Part shown: positions 52,707 through 62,055 of the stretch, one piece after another
Numbering within the stretch: position 1 is the first letter of the stretch
Layout: each line of letters begins with the position of its first letter
NCBI RefSeq assembly: GCF_002843305.1
Contig: NZ_PGSG01000104.1
Span: 62,001 to 126,000, forward strand
Length of the DNA: 64,000 nucleotides
Reading direction: 5' to 3'
From: Streptomyces barkulensis
GTDB taxonomy: Bacteria > Actinomycetota > Actinomycetes > Streptomycetales > Streptomycetaceae
Translations under genes and position numbers: made by a program
Notes under the pieces: generated by a model
The model's database searches: none
Told to the model about the DNA's origin: nothing
Seen by the model: the letters and a program-made list of their open reading frames with translations, nothing else

Positions 52707-53849
52707 TCAGGAGAGCAGGGAACGGCCGATGATCTCCTTCATGATCTCGGTCGTGCCGCCGTAGATGGTCTGGATGCGCCCGTCGGTGAACGCCCTGGCG
52801 ACGGGGTACTCGCTCATGTAGCCGTAGCCGCCGTGGAGCTGGAGGCAGCGGTCGGCGGTGCGTTTTTGCAGTTCGGTCGCCCACCACTTGGCCATCGAGG
52901 CGTGGACGGCGTCCAGCCCGCCGCTGACGTGCTCCTCGATGCAGCGGTCGACGAAGGCGCGGGTGACGGCGCACTCGGTGGCCATCTCCGCCACTTCGAA
53001 GCGTACGTGCTGGAGCCGGGCGAGCGGCCGGCCGAACGCCTCGCGCCCCGTGACGTACTCGCGGGTGATCTCCAGGAGGTGCTCGGCGCCGGCGACGCCG
53101 GCCACCGCGATGGCCAGCCGCTCCTGGGCGAGCTGCGTCATCAGGTGGACGAAGGCGCCGTTGAGCTCGCCCAGCAGGTTCTCCCTGGGCACGCGTACGT
53201 CGTGGAAGAACAGCTCGGCGGTGTCCTGGGACTTCTGGCCGATCTTGTCGAGGTTGCGGCCGCGTTCGAAGCCGGCCATGCCGCGCTCGACGACCAGCAG
53301 GCTCAGCCCCTTGGCGCCGCCCTCGGGGGTCGTCCTGGCGACGACGATCACCAGATCGGCCAGGATGCCGTTGGAGATGAAGGTCTTGGAGCCGTTGAGC
53401 ACCCAGTGGTCGCCGCGGTCCTCGGCCGTGGTGCGGATGCCCTGGAGGTCGGATCCCGCGCCGGGCTCGGTCATGGCGATGGCGGTGATCGTATCGCCGG
53501 AGCAGAAGCCGGGCAGCCAGCGCTTCTTCTGCTCCTCGGTGGCCAGGGAGGTCAGATACGGGCCGATGATGTCGTTGTGCAGGCCGATCGCCAGGCCGGG
53601 CGTGCCGGCCCTGGTGAACTCCTCGGCCAGTACGGCGCCGTAGCGGAAGTCGTCCTGCCCGCCGCCGCCGTACTCCTCGGGGACGGCCACCCCCAGCAGG
53701 CCCTGGCGTCCGGCGGCGCGCCACACCTCGCGGTCGACGGCGCCCTCGCGTTCCCAGCGCTCGTAGTGCGGCAGCACCTCCCGCTCCAGGAAGGCCCGGA
53801 CCGTCTGCCGGAAGGCCTCGTGGTCCTCGGTGAAGATCTTCCGCTTCAT
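52707..53849 (-). CDS. Acyl-CoA dehydrogenase, LCAD/IVD-like
   Basis: A 380-aa flavoprotein with the three ACAD domains (TEDHEAFRQTVRAFLEREV; TEPGAGSDLQGIRTTA; a C-terminal helical FAD domain). The catalytic Glu is not in the usual YEGT segment, which reads IYGGTTEIMK here. The Glu of LAQERLAIAV is the likely base, as in LCAD and isovaleryl-CoA dehydrogenase. That suggests a branched-chain or long-chain substrate. The ATG overlaps the racemase stop (ATGA). Confidence 0.92.
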   Translation of the reverse strand: MKRKIFTEDHEAFRQTVRAFLEREVLPHYERWEREGAVDREVWRAAGRQGLLGVAVPEEYGGGGQDDFRYGAVLAEEFTRAGTPGLAIGLHNDIIGPYLTSLATEEQKKRWLPGFCSGDTITAIAMTEPGAGSDLQGIRTTAEDRGDHWVLNGSKTFISNGILADLVIVVARTTPEGGAKGLSLLVVERGMAGFERGRNLDKIGQKSQDTAELFFHDVRVPRENLLGELNGAFVHLMTQLAQERLAIAVAGVAGAEHLLEITREYVTGREAFGRPLARLQHVRFEVAEMATECAVTRAFVDRCIEEHVSGGLDAVHASMAKWWATELQKRTADRCLQLHGGYGYMSEYPVARAFTDGRIQTIYGGTTEIMKEIIGRSLLS

Positions 53850-54991
53850 CGTGAGCCCTCCTCGGGCATCAGTGCGGGCAGGTCCCAGTCGCGGGCCACC
53901 TCGGCGGCGTCCGCGCCGGGGACGGCGGGCGGGCGGCGCAGCGCGCCGGGGGTGGTGGAGAAGCGGGGGGCGGGGGCGGGCTGGACGGCCCCCGCGTGTT
54001 CGGTGTAGGTGCCGCGGGCGGCCAGATGGGGGTGGGCGGGGGCCTCGCGCAGGGAGAGCACGGGGGCGACGCAGGCGTCGGTGCCGTCGAAGACCTCCGT
54101 CCACTCCTGGCGGGTGCGGGTGCGGAAGCGGGCGGCGACGGCCCGGCGCAGCTTCTCCCAGCGGGCGGGGTCGTCACGGTCGGCGGCGGTCCGCTCGTCC
54201 AGGCCGAGCAGGCGGGCGAACTCCTCGTAGAACGGGCGCTCCAGTGCGCCGACCGCCATCCAGCCGCCGTCGGCGGTCTCGTAGACCCCGTAGAAGGGGC
54301 AGCCGCCGTCCAGCAGATTGGCGCCCCGGCGGTCCTGCCAGGCCCCGGCGGCCAGCATGCCGTGGATCATCGCGGTCAGATGGCTGGTGCCGTCCACGAT
54401 GGCGGCGTCCACGACCTGCCCGCTCCCGTCCTCGGTACGGGCGTGGTGGAGGGCGGCGAGGACGCCGACGACGAGGTAGAGGGAACCGCCGGCGTAGTCG
54501 CCCAGCAGGTTGGCGGGGATGGCGGGCGGTTCGCCGGCCGGGCCGATCATGCCCAGCGCGCCGGTGACGGCGGTGTAGCCGATGTCGTGTCCGGCGTTCG
54601 CGGCCAGGGGGCCGTCCTGGCCCCAGCCGGTCATCCGCCCGTAGACCAGTTTCGGGTTGCGGGCCAGACACGGCCCGGGGCCGACGCCCAGGCGTTCGGC
54701 GACGCCGGGGCGCCAGCCCTCGATCAGCACGTCGGCACGTTCGGCCAGGCCGAGTACGGCGTCGGGGCCGCCGTCGGACTTGAGGTCGATCACCACCGAG
54801 CGCTTGTTGCGGCCGGTGACGTCGCGGGCGGGGTCGATGCCCAGGGGCTGCCCGCCGGGCCGGTCGACGCGGACGACGTCGGCGCCGAGGTCGGCCAGGA
54901 GCATCCCGGCGAACGGGCCGGGGCCGATGCCCGCCAGCTCCACCACCCGCACTCCGGCCAGCGGGCCGGGGCCCGTGCCTGCCGCTGCCAT
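53846..54991 (-). CDS. Alpha-methylacyl-CoA racemase-like CoA transferase
   Basis: A 381-aa member of the CaiB/BaiF family of the AMACR type. LAGVRVVELAGIGPGPFAGMLLADLGADVVRVD is the N-terminal signature. Racemase residues correspond to the His in GHDIGYTAVTG and the Asp in LLGDYAGGSLYLVVG, as in the mycobacterial enzyme. It epimerises 2-methylacyl-CoA so that the S isomer can be oxidised, which fits the following ACAD. ATG 54991 has GGAGA upstream. It is the first gene of the operon. Confidence 0.92.
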   Translation of the reverse strand: MAAAGTGPGPLAGVRVVELAGIGPGPFAGMLLADLGADVVRVDRPGGQPLGIDPARDVTGRNKRSVVIDLKSDGGPDAVLGLAERADVLIEGWRPGVAERLGVGPGPCLARNPKLVYGRMTGWGQDGPLAANAGHDIGYTAVTGALGMIGPAGEPPAIPANLLGDYAGGSLYLVVGVLAALHHARTEDGSGQVVDAAIVDGTSHLTAMIHGMLAAGAWQDRRGANLLDGGCPFYGVYETADGGWMAVGALERPFYEEFARLLGLDERTAADRDDPARWEKLRRAVAARFRTRTRQEWTEVFDGTDACVAPVLSLREAPAHPHLAARGTYTEHAGAVQPAPAPRFSTTPGALRRPPAVPGADAAEVARDWDLPALMPEEGSR

Positions 54992-55158
54992 CCGGTCTCC
55001 AACCGTCCGGGCCGCCGCGCCGCGACCGTATGACACCAATGATGTAACACCGGCGATGCTAAGAACACGTTCCACTTTCCACAAGCCCTCACGGGGGCGC
55101 ACGCGGAACGCTGTGCCCGTGCCCCGTGCCCGCACCGTCGCCCGGCCGCACCGGAGAG

Positions 55159-55211
55159 CCCGTACGCCGAAGGCCCGTCCCCCTCTCGGGGACGGGCCTT
55201 CGGCGTACGGG
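55159..55211. terminator. Strong terminator downstream of gntR
   Basis: Arms 55159-55182 and 55188-55211 are exact 24-bp reverse complements with a CTCTC loop. It ends the ribose operon (minus strand) 24 nt past gntR and precedes the racemase promoter region. Confidence 0.85.
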
Positions 55212-55234
55212 GCGCAACGGGCGCGCGACCGTTC

Positions 55235-55999
55235 TCACCTGCGCTGCAGCACGGAGGTGACACGCAGGCGGCCGCTGTGGATCCACACGTCCGAGTACTC
55301 CACCGGACGATCGTCGGCGAGATAGGTGACCTGCTGGAGGTACTGCACGGGAGTGCCCTCGGCCAGCGACAGGGCCTGCGCGACCTCCCCCGAGGCGGCC
55401 TCCGCGCTGAAGGTGCGGCGGGCCGAGGCGATCTTCAGGCCGTAGGCGCCCTCCAGGGCTCCGAAGAGGCTGGAGGCCGTGAAGTCCACCTTCTCGACGC
55501 CGGGCGCGAGGTCGGTCCGCACGAAGTTGAACAGCAGGGCGACCGGCCCCTCCTCGGTGCTGCGCACCCGCACCAGGCGCAGCACCTGCGTACCGGGAGT
55601 CACGTCCAGCAGGGCGGCGACCGGCCGGGGCGGGGTGATCAGGGAGCTCTCGCGCACCTCGGTGGAGGTGACGACGCCCTGGCTGGCGAAGTCCTCCGAC
55701 AGGGTGCTGAGCTTCTGGGCGATGGCCGGCTCGATCACCGTGGAGGTGACGAACGTCCCGCGTCCGCGCACCTGCCGCAGCAGCCCCTCCTCGATGAGGG
55801 TCGCCAGGGCCCTGCGCACGGTGCCGCGGCTGACACCGAACTCCTGGGCCAGTTCGGGCTCGCTCTTGAGGCGGTAGTGCGGCGGCCACTCGCCGCCGGC
55901 GATGCGCAGCCGGATGTGCTCCGAGATCTGGGCGTGGATCGCGGTGGGAACGTTGCGCCTGATGTCCGGAAGACCTCCCTCGTCGGCCGTCACGGTCAC
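55235..55999 (-). CDS. GntR/HutC-family regulator of the ribose operon
   Basis: A 254-aa HutC-type regulator. Residues about 20-85 are the winged helix (AIHAQISEHIRLRIAGGEW, LKSEPELAQEFGVSRGTVRRAL), with the recognition helix VSRGTVRRA. Residues about 95-245 are the UTRA ligand domain. It probably senses a sugar phosphate, such as ribose 5-phosphate. GTG 55999 has AGAGGAG upstream. It closes the ribose operon and ends at a perfect hairpin. Confidence 0.9.
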   Translation of the reverse strand: MTVTADEGGLPDIRRNVPTAIHAQISEHIRLRIAGGEWPPHYRLKSEPELAQEFGVSRGTVRRALATLIEEGLLRQVRGRGTFVTSTVIEPAIAQKLSTLSEDFASQGVVTSTEVRESSLITPPRPVAALLDVTPGTQVLRLVRVRSTEEGPVALLFNFVRTDLAPGVEKVDFTASSLFGALEGAYGLKIASARRTFSAEAASGEVAQALSLAEGTPVQYLQQVTYLADDRPVEYSDVWIHSGRLRVTSVLQRR

Positions 56000-56085
56000 G
56001 CGTCTCCTCTCCGGTTGCGAAATGTGCGGCCGCCGTGCCCCGCCCGCCCGCACGGGGCGGGCCGGGCACGGCGGCGGCCCGGCCG

Positions 56086-56802
56086 TCAGTAGCTGGTGGT
56101 CGAATCGTCGGCGGCGTCGGTGACGATCGCCACTCCGGCGCTGGTGCCGAGCAGCGAGGCCCCGGCACGCAGGAGTTCCAGGCCCTGACGGTAGCTCTTG
56201 ATGGACCCGGAGGCCTTCACCCGAACGCCGTCCCGTGCCCGGTCGACAAGGTAGCGAACACTCGTCGGATTCGCGGTCTCGATCTGCCCGCTGCTGGCGT
56301 TCTTCAGGTAGGCCGCGCCCGCCTCCATGGCCAGTTCGACGGCGGCCTCCTTCTCCGCGTCGGTGAGCAGCGGCAGCTCCAGCATGACCTTGACCGGCAG
56401 GCCCGAGGCCCGTACGACGCCGGCGATGTCCTCCCGGAACTCGTCGTGCATACCGCTCTTGAGCCAGCCGATCTGCACGCCGATGTCGAGCTGCGTCGCG
56501 CCCAGACGGGCGATCTCGGCGGCCTCGGCCGCCTTGCCCGCGCTGGTCATGACGCCGACGGTCGGGAAGTCCAGGGCCGAGGCCACCTCGACCCCGGTGC
56601 CGCGCAGTTCGGCGGCCACGACGGGGACCCAGGAGGCGGGCACCATCGCGGCGTTGAAGCCGTGGGCGACCGCTTCCCGGGCGTGGGCGACCATGTCGTC
56701 GCGGGTGGCGTCCGGGTCGATTCTGGTGTGCTGGATGTAGGGCGCCATCTCGGCCGGGCTGAGTGCCGGTTCGGCGGTGGCCGCGGCGGTGGTGTCGGAC
56801 AT
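56086..56802 (-). CDS. deoC: Deoxyribose-phosphate aldolase
   Basis: A 238-aa TIM-barrel aldolase. HTRIDPDATRDDM is the N-terminal block. GAAYLKNASSG carries the Schiff-base Lys, and GVRVKASGSIKS the second Lys. It would cleave 2-deoxyribose 5-phosphate to glyceraldehyde 3-phosphate and acetaldehyde. It is shorter than the roughly 250-aa norm by little. Being in the ribose operon, it suggests that nucleosides or deoxyribose are also used. ATG 56802 is the start. Confidence 0.9.
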   Translation of the reverse strand: MSDTTAAATAEPALSPAEMAPYIQHTRIDPDATRDDMVAHAREAVAHGFNAAMVPASWVPVVAAELRGTGVEVASALDFPTVGVMTSAGKAAEAAEIARLGATQLDIGVQIGWLKSGMHDEFREDIAGVVRASGLPVKVMLELPLLTDAEKEAAVELAMEAGAAYLKNASSGQIETANPTSVRYLVDRARDGVRVKASGSIKSYRQGLELLRAGASLLGTSAGVAIVTDAADDSTTSY

Positions 56803-56882
56803 GCGGGGTCTCCTGTGCTGGAAGCCGTGGTGAGGGCTGATGGGTGGCGTGGGTCGGCGCGGCGGGCGGGCCGCCGCGGAGG

Positions 56883-57338
56883 TCAGAGCTTGGACGCGTA
56901 GTGGTCCGGGACGACGACGCCCTCCCCGCCGAACCACCGGGGAACGTCGACGCCGCAGAACAGGCCGATGTTGCCCCACGGTTCGAAGGCCCCGGTGCGC
57001 ACGACGACCTTGGCCCGGTGGGCCAGTTCGCCGAGCACCTCGGCGTGCGGGCGAGTGGTGAACTCCGCGTCGGCGAAGCGCTCGCGCAGCCACTGGTCGA
57101 GCAGCGGGTTGTTGGACGGGACGTCCTCGGCGCGCACCACGCCCTCGACGACCAGTTCGTCGGCGATCAGGCCGAGCACGGTCCGCAGGTCCGGCAGATT
57201 CTCGGCGATGGCGAGGTCGATGCGGTGCGCGCCGCGGGGGACGGGGAAGCCGGCGTCCACGACCATCAGCAGGTCGGTGTGGCCGAGCGTGGCCAGGGCT
57301 CCGCTCAGTTCGGCGTTGAGGATGCCGGAGCGCTTCAT
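56883..57338 (-). CDS. rbsD: D-ribose pyranase
   Basis: A 151-aa RbsD/FucU-type mutarotase. MKRSGILNAELSGALATLGHTDLLMVVDAGFPVP contains the catalytic His in LGHTD. FTTRPHAEVLGELAHRAKVVVRTG and WGNIGLFCGVDV close the fold. It interconverts ribose pyranose and furanose forms after import. It lies between rbsA and deoC. ATG 57338. Confidence 0.92.
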   Translation of the reverse strand: MKRSGILNAELSGALATLGHTDLLMVVDAGFPVPRGAHRIDLAIAENLPDLRTVLGLIADELVVEGVVRAEDVPSNNPLLDQWLRERFADAEFTTRPHAEVLGELAHRAKVVVRTGAFEPWGNIGLFCGVDVPRWFGGEGVVVPDHYASKL

Positions 57339-57409
57339 GACGGGGTCCTTTCCGAAAGGGTGTGAGAGGTGTGGGGGACCGGACGGGACGGGCGGGGGTC
57401 AGGCCGAGG

Positions 57410-58972
57410 TCAGGCGGCCGGCACCGCTCCGGTGGCCAGTGCCATGACCGATTCCTCGGTCGCCTCCGCGGCCTCGACGGTGCCGACCAGGCGGCCCTCG
57501 CTCATCACCGCGATCCGGTCGGTCAGGGTGAGCAGTTCGGGCAGGTCGGAGGAGGAGCACAGGATCGCCAGGCCCTTCTGGGCCAGTTCGAAGAGCTGCT
57601 CGTAGATCTCGGCCTTGGCCCCGACGTCCACGCCGCGCGTGGGCTCGTCGAGGATCAGCACCCCCGGGTCGATCGCCAGCCAGCGGCCGAGTACGGCTTT
57701 TTGCTGGTTTCCGCCGGAGAGGCTGGTGATGGGCTGGCCCATGGTGGCGGTCTTGACCCGCAGCCTCCTCGCCTGTTCGGCGGCCCGCCGGTCCAGGGCC
57801 CGGCGGCGTACGAGGCCGAGGCGGCTGAGCGGCCTGGTCATCAGCGCGCCGACGTTCTCGCCGACGCTCATGGTGGTCAGCAGACCCTGGGCGCGGCGCT
57901 CGCCGGGGACGAACGCCAGGCGGCGCCCGACGCTGGCGATGGGGTCGCGCCGCTCGTAGGGGCTGCCCAGCAGCTCCACCGTGCCGCCGGTCCCCTTCTC
58001 GCCGCCGAAGATGTTGTGCAGCATCTCCACCCGGCCGGAGTCGGGCAGCCCGGCCACGCCCAGGATCTCGCCGGGGCGCAGGTCGAAGGAGACGCCGGTG
58101 TGCCGCCGTCCGCTCAACTCCCGCACCCGCAGGGCGGGTTCCCCGGCGGGCCGGACGGAGCGCTCCGCCCGGCGGGTGAGCCGGCCCAGCTCCCGGCCGA
58201 CCATGGCGGCGACCGCCCGGTCGGGGGTGGTCTCGTCGGTGCGCCAGGAGGCGACGTGGGCGCCGTCCCGCAGCACCTCGATACGGTCGGCCAGCCGGAA
58301 GACCTCGGGCATGCGGTGCGAGACGTAGAGCATGGTCGTCCCGTCCGCCTTGAGCCTGGCCATCAGCGCGAACAGCCGCTCGGCCTCGGCCGGGGTGAGC
58401 ATCGCCGTCGGCTCGTCCAGGATCAGCACGCGGCAGCCCCGGGCGACGGAGCGGGCCACCACGACGAGCTGCTGGGTGGCCAGGTCCAGCGACCGCACGG
58501 GGGCGGCCGGGTCCAGCCGGAGGTCCAGCCCGGCCAGGAGCTCGGCGGTGCGCTCCAGCATCCGGCGCCGGGAGGGGAACCAGCGGCTGCCCGGCTCGAC
58601 GCCGCTGAGGACGTTCTCGGCGACACTGCGGTCGGGCAGCAGCGACAGCTCCTGGGGGACGATCGCGACGCCGTGCCGGCCGAGCATGGTGCTCGGGTCG
58701 AAGGAGGTGACCTCCTCGCCGAACACGGTGACGCCGCCCTCGCTGGGCGGCTGGAGGCCGGCCAGGATCTTGAGCAGGGTCGACTTGCCGGCCCCGTTCT
58801 CGCCGAGCAGTGCGGTGACCTCGCCCGCGGGGACGTCGAAGGAGACGTCGGTGAGGGCGCGCACCGGGCCGAAGTTGCGGGACAGGCCGCGGACGCCGAC
58901 GGCCGGGGCGGTCTCGCGGGGGGCGGCGCGGGAGGCGGTGGCCCGGGCGGTCTCGCGGGAGGTGGCGGTCAT
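57410..58972 (-). CDS. rbsA: Ribose ABC transporter ATPase
   Basis: A 520-aa protein with two fused NBDs. The first has GENGAGKSTLLKILAGL, and Walker B LILDEPTAML. The second has a degenerate P-loop (GLPDSGRVEMLHNIFGG) but intact LSGGNQQKAVLGRWL and LILDEPTRGVDV. This asymmetry is normal for the RbsA/MglA family. It energises uptake through RbsC. The start overlaps the rbsB stop. Confidence 0.93.
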   Translation of the reverse strand: MTATSRETARATASRAAPRETAPAVGVRGLSRNFGPVRALTDVSFDVPAGEVTALLGENGAGKSTLLKILAGLQPPSEGGVTVFGEEVTSFDPSTMLGRHGVAIVPQELSLLPDRSVAENVLSGVEPGSRWFPSRRRMLERTAELLAGLDLRLDPAAPVRSLDLATQQLVVVARSVARGCRVLILDEPTAMLTPAEAERLFALMARLKADGTTMLYVSHRMPEVFRLADRIEVLRDGAHVASWRTDETTPDRAVAAMVGRELGRLTRRAERSVRPAGEPALRVRELSGRRHTGVSFDLRPGEILGVAGLPDSGRVEMLHNIFGGEKGTGGTVELLGSPYERRDPIASVGRRLAFVPGERRAQGLLTTMSVGENVGALMTRPLSRLGLVRRRALDRRAAEQARRLRVKTATMGQPITSLSGGNQQKAVLGRWLAIDPGVLILDEPTRGVDVGAKAEIYEQLFELAQKGLAILCSSSDLPELLTLTDRIAVMSEGRLVGTVEAAEATEESVMALATGAVPAA

Positions 58973-59994
58973 CAGTCCTCCACGGTCGCTTCGTCGAGGT
59001 TGTCCTGGGTGATGAACTGGGCTCCGGTGTCCACGCCCTCGATCTCGGTGCCCTCGGTGAGGAAGTCGTGCAGCACCTTCACGGCCTGGTAGCCCTGCTC
59101 GGAGGGGTTCTGGCTGATGGTGAAGTCCAGCACCCCCTCGTCGATGTACTCGGCCGTCCGGGTGAGGAGGTCGAAGCCGCCCATGGTGATGTCACCGGCG
59201 TCGCCGGACTGCGCCACCCACTTGGCGGCGGCGGTCGTCGAGCAGCAGTCCAGTCCGGCGACCGCCACGACACCGGACTGGCCGGACATGGTGGACTCGA
59301 CGGTGTTGTAGGCGGCGCTGGGCTCGTTGCCGACGTTCACCGGCCCGACGATCTCCAGGCCGCTGCCGTCCAGCCCCTCCTTGAAGCCGCCGAACCGGTC
59401 GTGCGACCAGCCGGCCCCGGTGTCCACGGAGAAGACGACGACCTTGCCCTCGTTCGTCCCGTCCAGCTCCTCCAGCAGCCGCTCGGCCTGGGCCTTGCCC
59501 GAGCCCTTGAGGTCCTGGCCGACGAAGCCCATCTGCTTGGAGTCGGGGTTGTCGGTGTTGAAGGAGATGATCGGGATGCCCGCGTCGTAGGCCTGGGCGA
59601 TGACCGGCTTCAGGGCGTCGCTGGAGGCGGAGGAGACGGCGAGGCCGTCCACGGCCTCCTGCTGGATCAGCGTCTGTATCTCGGACACCTGCTGGGCGGC
59701 GTCGCCGCCGGTGGGGCCGATGAGGGCGACGTCGGCCCCCAGTTCCTCGCCCGCCTTCTCCATGCCCGCGCCGATCGGCGTGGCGAAGGCCAGGGACGGG
59801 TCGTGGTAGCTGAGCTTGATCCGCATCGGCTCGCCGTCGTCGATGCGCTGCTGGATGTGGGAGGCGAGTTCGAAGGAGCCGTCCTCGGAGCCGCCGGAGT
59901 CGGCGGGGGCGACGGCGCCGCACGCGCTGAGGGTGAGGGTGGCGGCGGCGGCCGTCGCGGCGGCGAGGCCCCTGAGGAGAGTACGAGCAGACAT
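58972..59994 (-). CDS. rbsB: Ribose ABC transporter substrate-binding lipoprotein
   Basis: A 340-aa periplasmic-type sugar-binding protein. The signal peptide is MSARTLLRGLAAATAAAATL with a lipobox LSAC, so it is membrane-anchored. The mature part has the type I sugar-binding fold (AVDGLAVSSASSDALKPVIAQA, IPIISFNTDNPDSK). The ligand is inferred to be ribose from neighbours. Its stop overlaps the rbsA ATG (TGATG). Confidence 0.92.
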   Translation of the reverse strand: MSARTLLRGLAAATAAAATLTLSACGAVAPADSGGSEDGSFELASHIQQRIDDGEPMRIKLSYHDPSLAFATPIGAGMEKAGEELGADVALIGPTGGDAAQQVSEIQTLIQQEAVDGLAVSSASSDALKPVIAQAYDAGIPIISFNTDNPDSKQMGFVGQDLKGSGKAQAERLLEELDGTNEGKVVVFSVDTGAGWSHDRFGGFKEGLDGSGLEIVGPVNVGNEPSAAYNTVESTMSGQSGVVAVAGLDCCSTTAAAKWVAQSGDAGDITMGGFDLLTRTAEYIDEGVLDFTISQNPSEQGYQAVKVLHDFLTEGTEIEGVDTGAQFITQDNLDEATVED

Positions 59995-60033
59995 GGGCGT
60001 TCCTTGGCGGTGTTCGGGGGTGTCTGGGTGTTC

Positions 60034-60065
60034 GGGTGCGCGGGTGCGCGGGTGCGCGGGTGCGC
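60034..60065. repeat. Four tandem copies of GGGTGCGC between rbsC and rbsB
   Basis: The 8-nt unit GGGTGCGC occurs four times at 60034-60065 and continues into degenerate copies toward rbsB. It is a simple slippage repeat in a 102-nt gap; an effect on relative expression of rbsB is possible but unproven. Confidence 0.7.
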
Positions 60066-60096
60066 GGGCGTGCCCCGGGGCGCGGTGGCCGGGCGC

Positions 60097-61098
60097 TCAG
60101 GCCCGGGTCTTGCGCCTGCGCTGCCAGGTGTCGGCCGCGACGGCGGCGACGATCACCAGACCGGTGACGACGGTCTGCCAGAAGGAGGAGATCCCGTTGA
60201 TGTTGAGGATGTTCTGGAGCAGGCCGATGAAGGCGACGCCGATGACGGTGCCCCACATGGTTCCGGAGCCGCCGAACAGGGCCGCGCCGCCGATGATGAC
60301 GGCGGAGATCACCGTCAGCTCCAGCCCCTGGCCGGTGACGCCCTGCACATAGGAGAGGAAGGACAGGCCGAGCACACCGGCGAGGCCGGCGGCGAAGCCG
60401 GAGAGGACGAACGCGGTCAGCTTGACCCGCTTGACGTTGACGCCGACCAGCCGGGCGGCCTCCTGGTTGCCGCCGACGGCGTAGGTGTTGAAGCCGAAGC
60501 GCGAGCGGGACAGCAGCACCACCCCGACGGCGGCGACGGCGACGAAGAAGACGAACTGCATCGGTATCAGGCCGAACAACCGCCCCTGACCCAGGAGATT
60601 GAACTCCGCGACCCCGGGCTGGGAGGAGCTGAGGGAGATCGGGGCGCCGTCGGAGATCAGCAGGGCGACGCCGCGGAAGACGCTGAGCGTGCCGAGGGTG
60701 ACGATGAACGACGGCACGCCGAGCACCACGACGGCCAGCCCGTTGAGCAGCCCGGCCAGCGCTCCCACGGCGAGTCCGGCGCCCATCGCCAGGTGCCAGC
60801 TCCAGCCGTCCGAGATCAGCATTCCGGTCGAGATCGCCGACAGCGCGTAGGTGGACCCCACCGACAGGTCGATCTCGCCGTTGAGGATGACGAACGTGGC
60901 GCCGACGGCCATGATGCCGATCTGCGCGATCTGCTGTCCGACCGAGAGCAGGTTGTCGGACTGGGCGAAGCTCGGCGAGAGGACGGTGCCCAGCAGGAAG
61001 AGCAGCACGAGAGCGGCGAAGACACCGGACTCACGGGCGTGGAGCAGTCTGCGCAGCGGGAGGGAGAACTCCCGCGCCGGTGCGGTGGTCGAGGTCAT
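60097..61098 (-). CDS. rbsC: Ribose ABC transporter permease
   Basis: A 333-aa permease of the branched-chain amino acid/ribose type with about ten helices. GATFVILNGEIDLSVGSTYAL near residues 55-75 is the family EAA-like region, and GLELTVISAVIIGGAALFGG another conserved block. It forms the channel for ribose with RbsA. The ATG overlaps the rbsK stop (ATGA). Confidence 0.92.
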   Translation of the reverse strand: MTSTTAPAREFSLPLRRLLHARESGVFAALVLLFLLGTVLSPSFAQSDNLLSVGQQIAQIGIMAVGATFVILNGEIDLSVGSTYALSAISTGMLISDGWSWHLAMGAGLAVGALAGLLNGLAVVVLGVPSFIVTLGTLSVFRGVALLISDGAPISLSSSQPGVAEFNLLGQGRLFGLIPMQFVFFVAVAAVGVVLLSRSRFGFNTYAVGGNQEAARLVGVNVKRVKLTAFVLSGFAAGLAGVLGLSFLSYVQGVTGQGLELTVISAVIIGGAALFGGSGTMWGTVIGVAFIGLLQNILNINGISSFWQTVVTGLVIVAAVAADTWQRRRKTRA

Positions 61099-62012
61099 GG
61101 GGTGTTTCCAATCCAGGCGTTCAGCCGGTCTCTGGTGGGCAGGGCGGGGATGACGCCGGCGATCGTGACGGTGTGGGCGCCCGCCGCGGCGGCGAACTCC
61201 GCCGCCTGCCGCAGGTCCCGCCCCTCTCCGAGGGCGACCGCCAGCGCCGCGGTGAAGGAGTCGCCCGCGCCCGTGGTGTCGACGACCGTGCCGGCCGGGT
61301 GGGGCGGCACCCGCGTCACGCCGGAGCCCCGGGCGATCAGCGCGCCCTCGCCGCCCCGGGTGAGGACGGCCGCGCCTCCGGTGCGCTCGCACAGGGCCCG
61401 GACGAGGTCCTCGTCCCCGAGCCCGTGCTCGTCGCCGAGGCCCAGGAGTACGGGGGCCTCGGTCTGGTTCGGTGTGATCACGTCGATCAGCGGCCAGGCG
61501 TCCTCGGGCAGCGGGCGGGCGGGCGCCGGGTTGAGCAGGGTCGTGGTGCCGGTCTCGCGGCCCGCGCGCAGCGCGGCCACGACGGCCTCCTCGGGGATCT
61601 CCATCGAGACGACGAGGACGTCGGCCGAGGCGATCTCGGCGCGGAACGGCTCGACGGCCGCCGCGTCCAGTTCGTCCAGGGCCCCCGGGGCGATGGCGAT
61701 GCGGTTCTCGCCGGACGGCTCGACCAGGATGAAGCCGACCATCGTGGGCGCACGGGCCGTCAGCACGTGCCCGGACTCGACGCCCTCACGGCGCCACAGC
61801 TCGCGCGCGGCGCGGCCGAAGTCGTCGTCGCCCACGGCGGTCAGCAGACAGACCTCGGCGCCCAGCCGGGCGGCGCCCACGGCCTGGTTGCTCCCCTTGC
61901 CGCCGGGGCCGGGGGCGAACACGCCGCCCGACACGGTCTCGCCCGCCGCGGGCGCCTTCGGGACCCGCATGGTGAGGCCGGCCCCATAGCTTCCGACAAC
62001 TGCGATCTTCAT
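61095..62012 (-). CDS. rbsK: Ribokinase
   Basis: A 305-aa PfkB-family kinase phosphorylating ribose at O5. Substrate-binding APGPGGKGSNQAVGAARLGA near residue 40 and the C-terminal anion hole DTTGAGDSFTAALAVALGEG near residue 250 (Asp in GAGD is the base) are intact; GDDDFGRAA also fits. It heads the operon behind a good promoter. ATG 62012 begins MKIAVVGSYGAG. Confidence 0.93.
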   Translation of the reverse strand: MKIAVVGSYGAGLTMRVPKAPAAGETVSGGVFAPGPGGKGSNQAVGAARLGAEVCLLTAVGDDDFGRAARELWRREGVESGHVLTARAPTMVGFILVEPSGENRIAIAPGALDELDAAAVEPFRAEIASADVLVVSMEIPEEAVVAALRAGRETGTTTLLNPAPARPLPEDAWPLIDVITPNQTEAPVLLGLGDEHGLGDEDLVRALCERTGGAAVLTRGGEGALIARGSGVTRVPPHPAGTVVDTTGAGDSFTAALAVALGEGRDLRQAAEFAAAAGAHTVTIAGVIPALPTRDRLNAWIGNTP

Positions 62013-62033
62013 CGACGCACCACGCTTTGTATG

Positions 62034-62050
62034 TGAACAACCATGAACAA
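62034..62050 (-). promoter_or_regulatory. TGAACAA direct repeats downstream of the rbsK promoter
   Basis: TGAACAA occurs at 62034-62040 and 62044-62050, exactly one helical turn apart, between the predicted start site and the rbsK ATG. A roadblock operator for the GntR protein is possible. Confidence 0.4.
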
Positions 62051-62055
62051 GCGCG

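Noticed and set aside
57410..58972. Degenerate second P-loop of RbsA as inactivation
   Set aside because: This asymmetry is typical of the RbsA/MglA family.
60034..60065. Tandem repeats as a possible CRISPR array or integration site
   Set aside because: Units are 8 nt, uninterrupted and without spacers; no cas genes or integrase are nearby.
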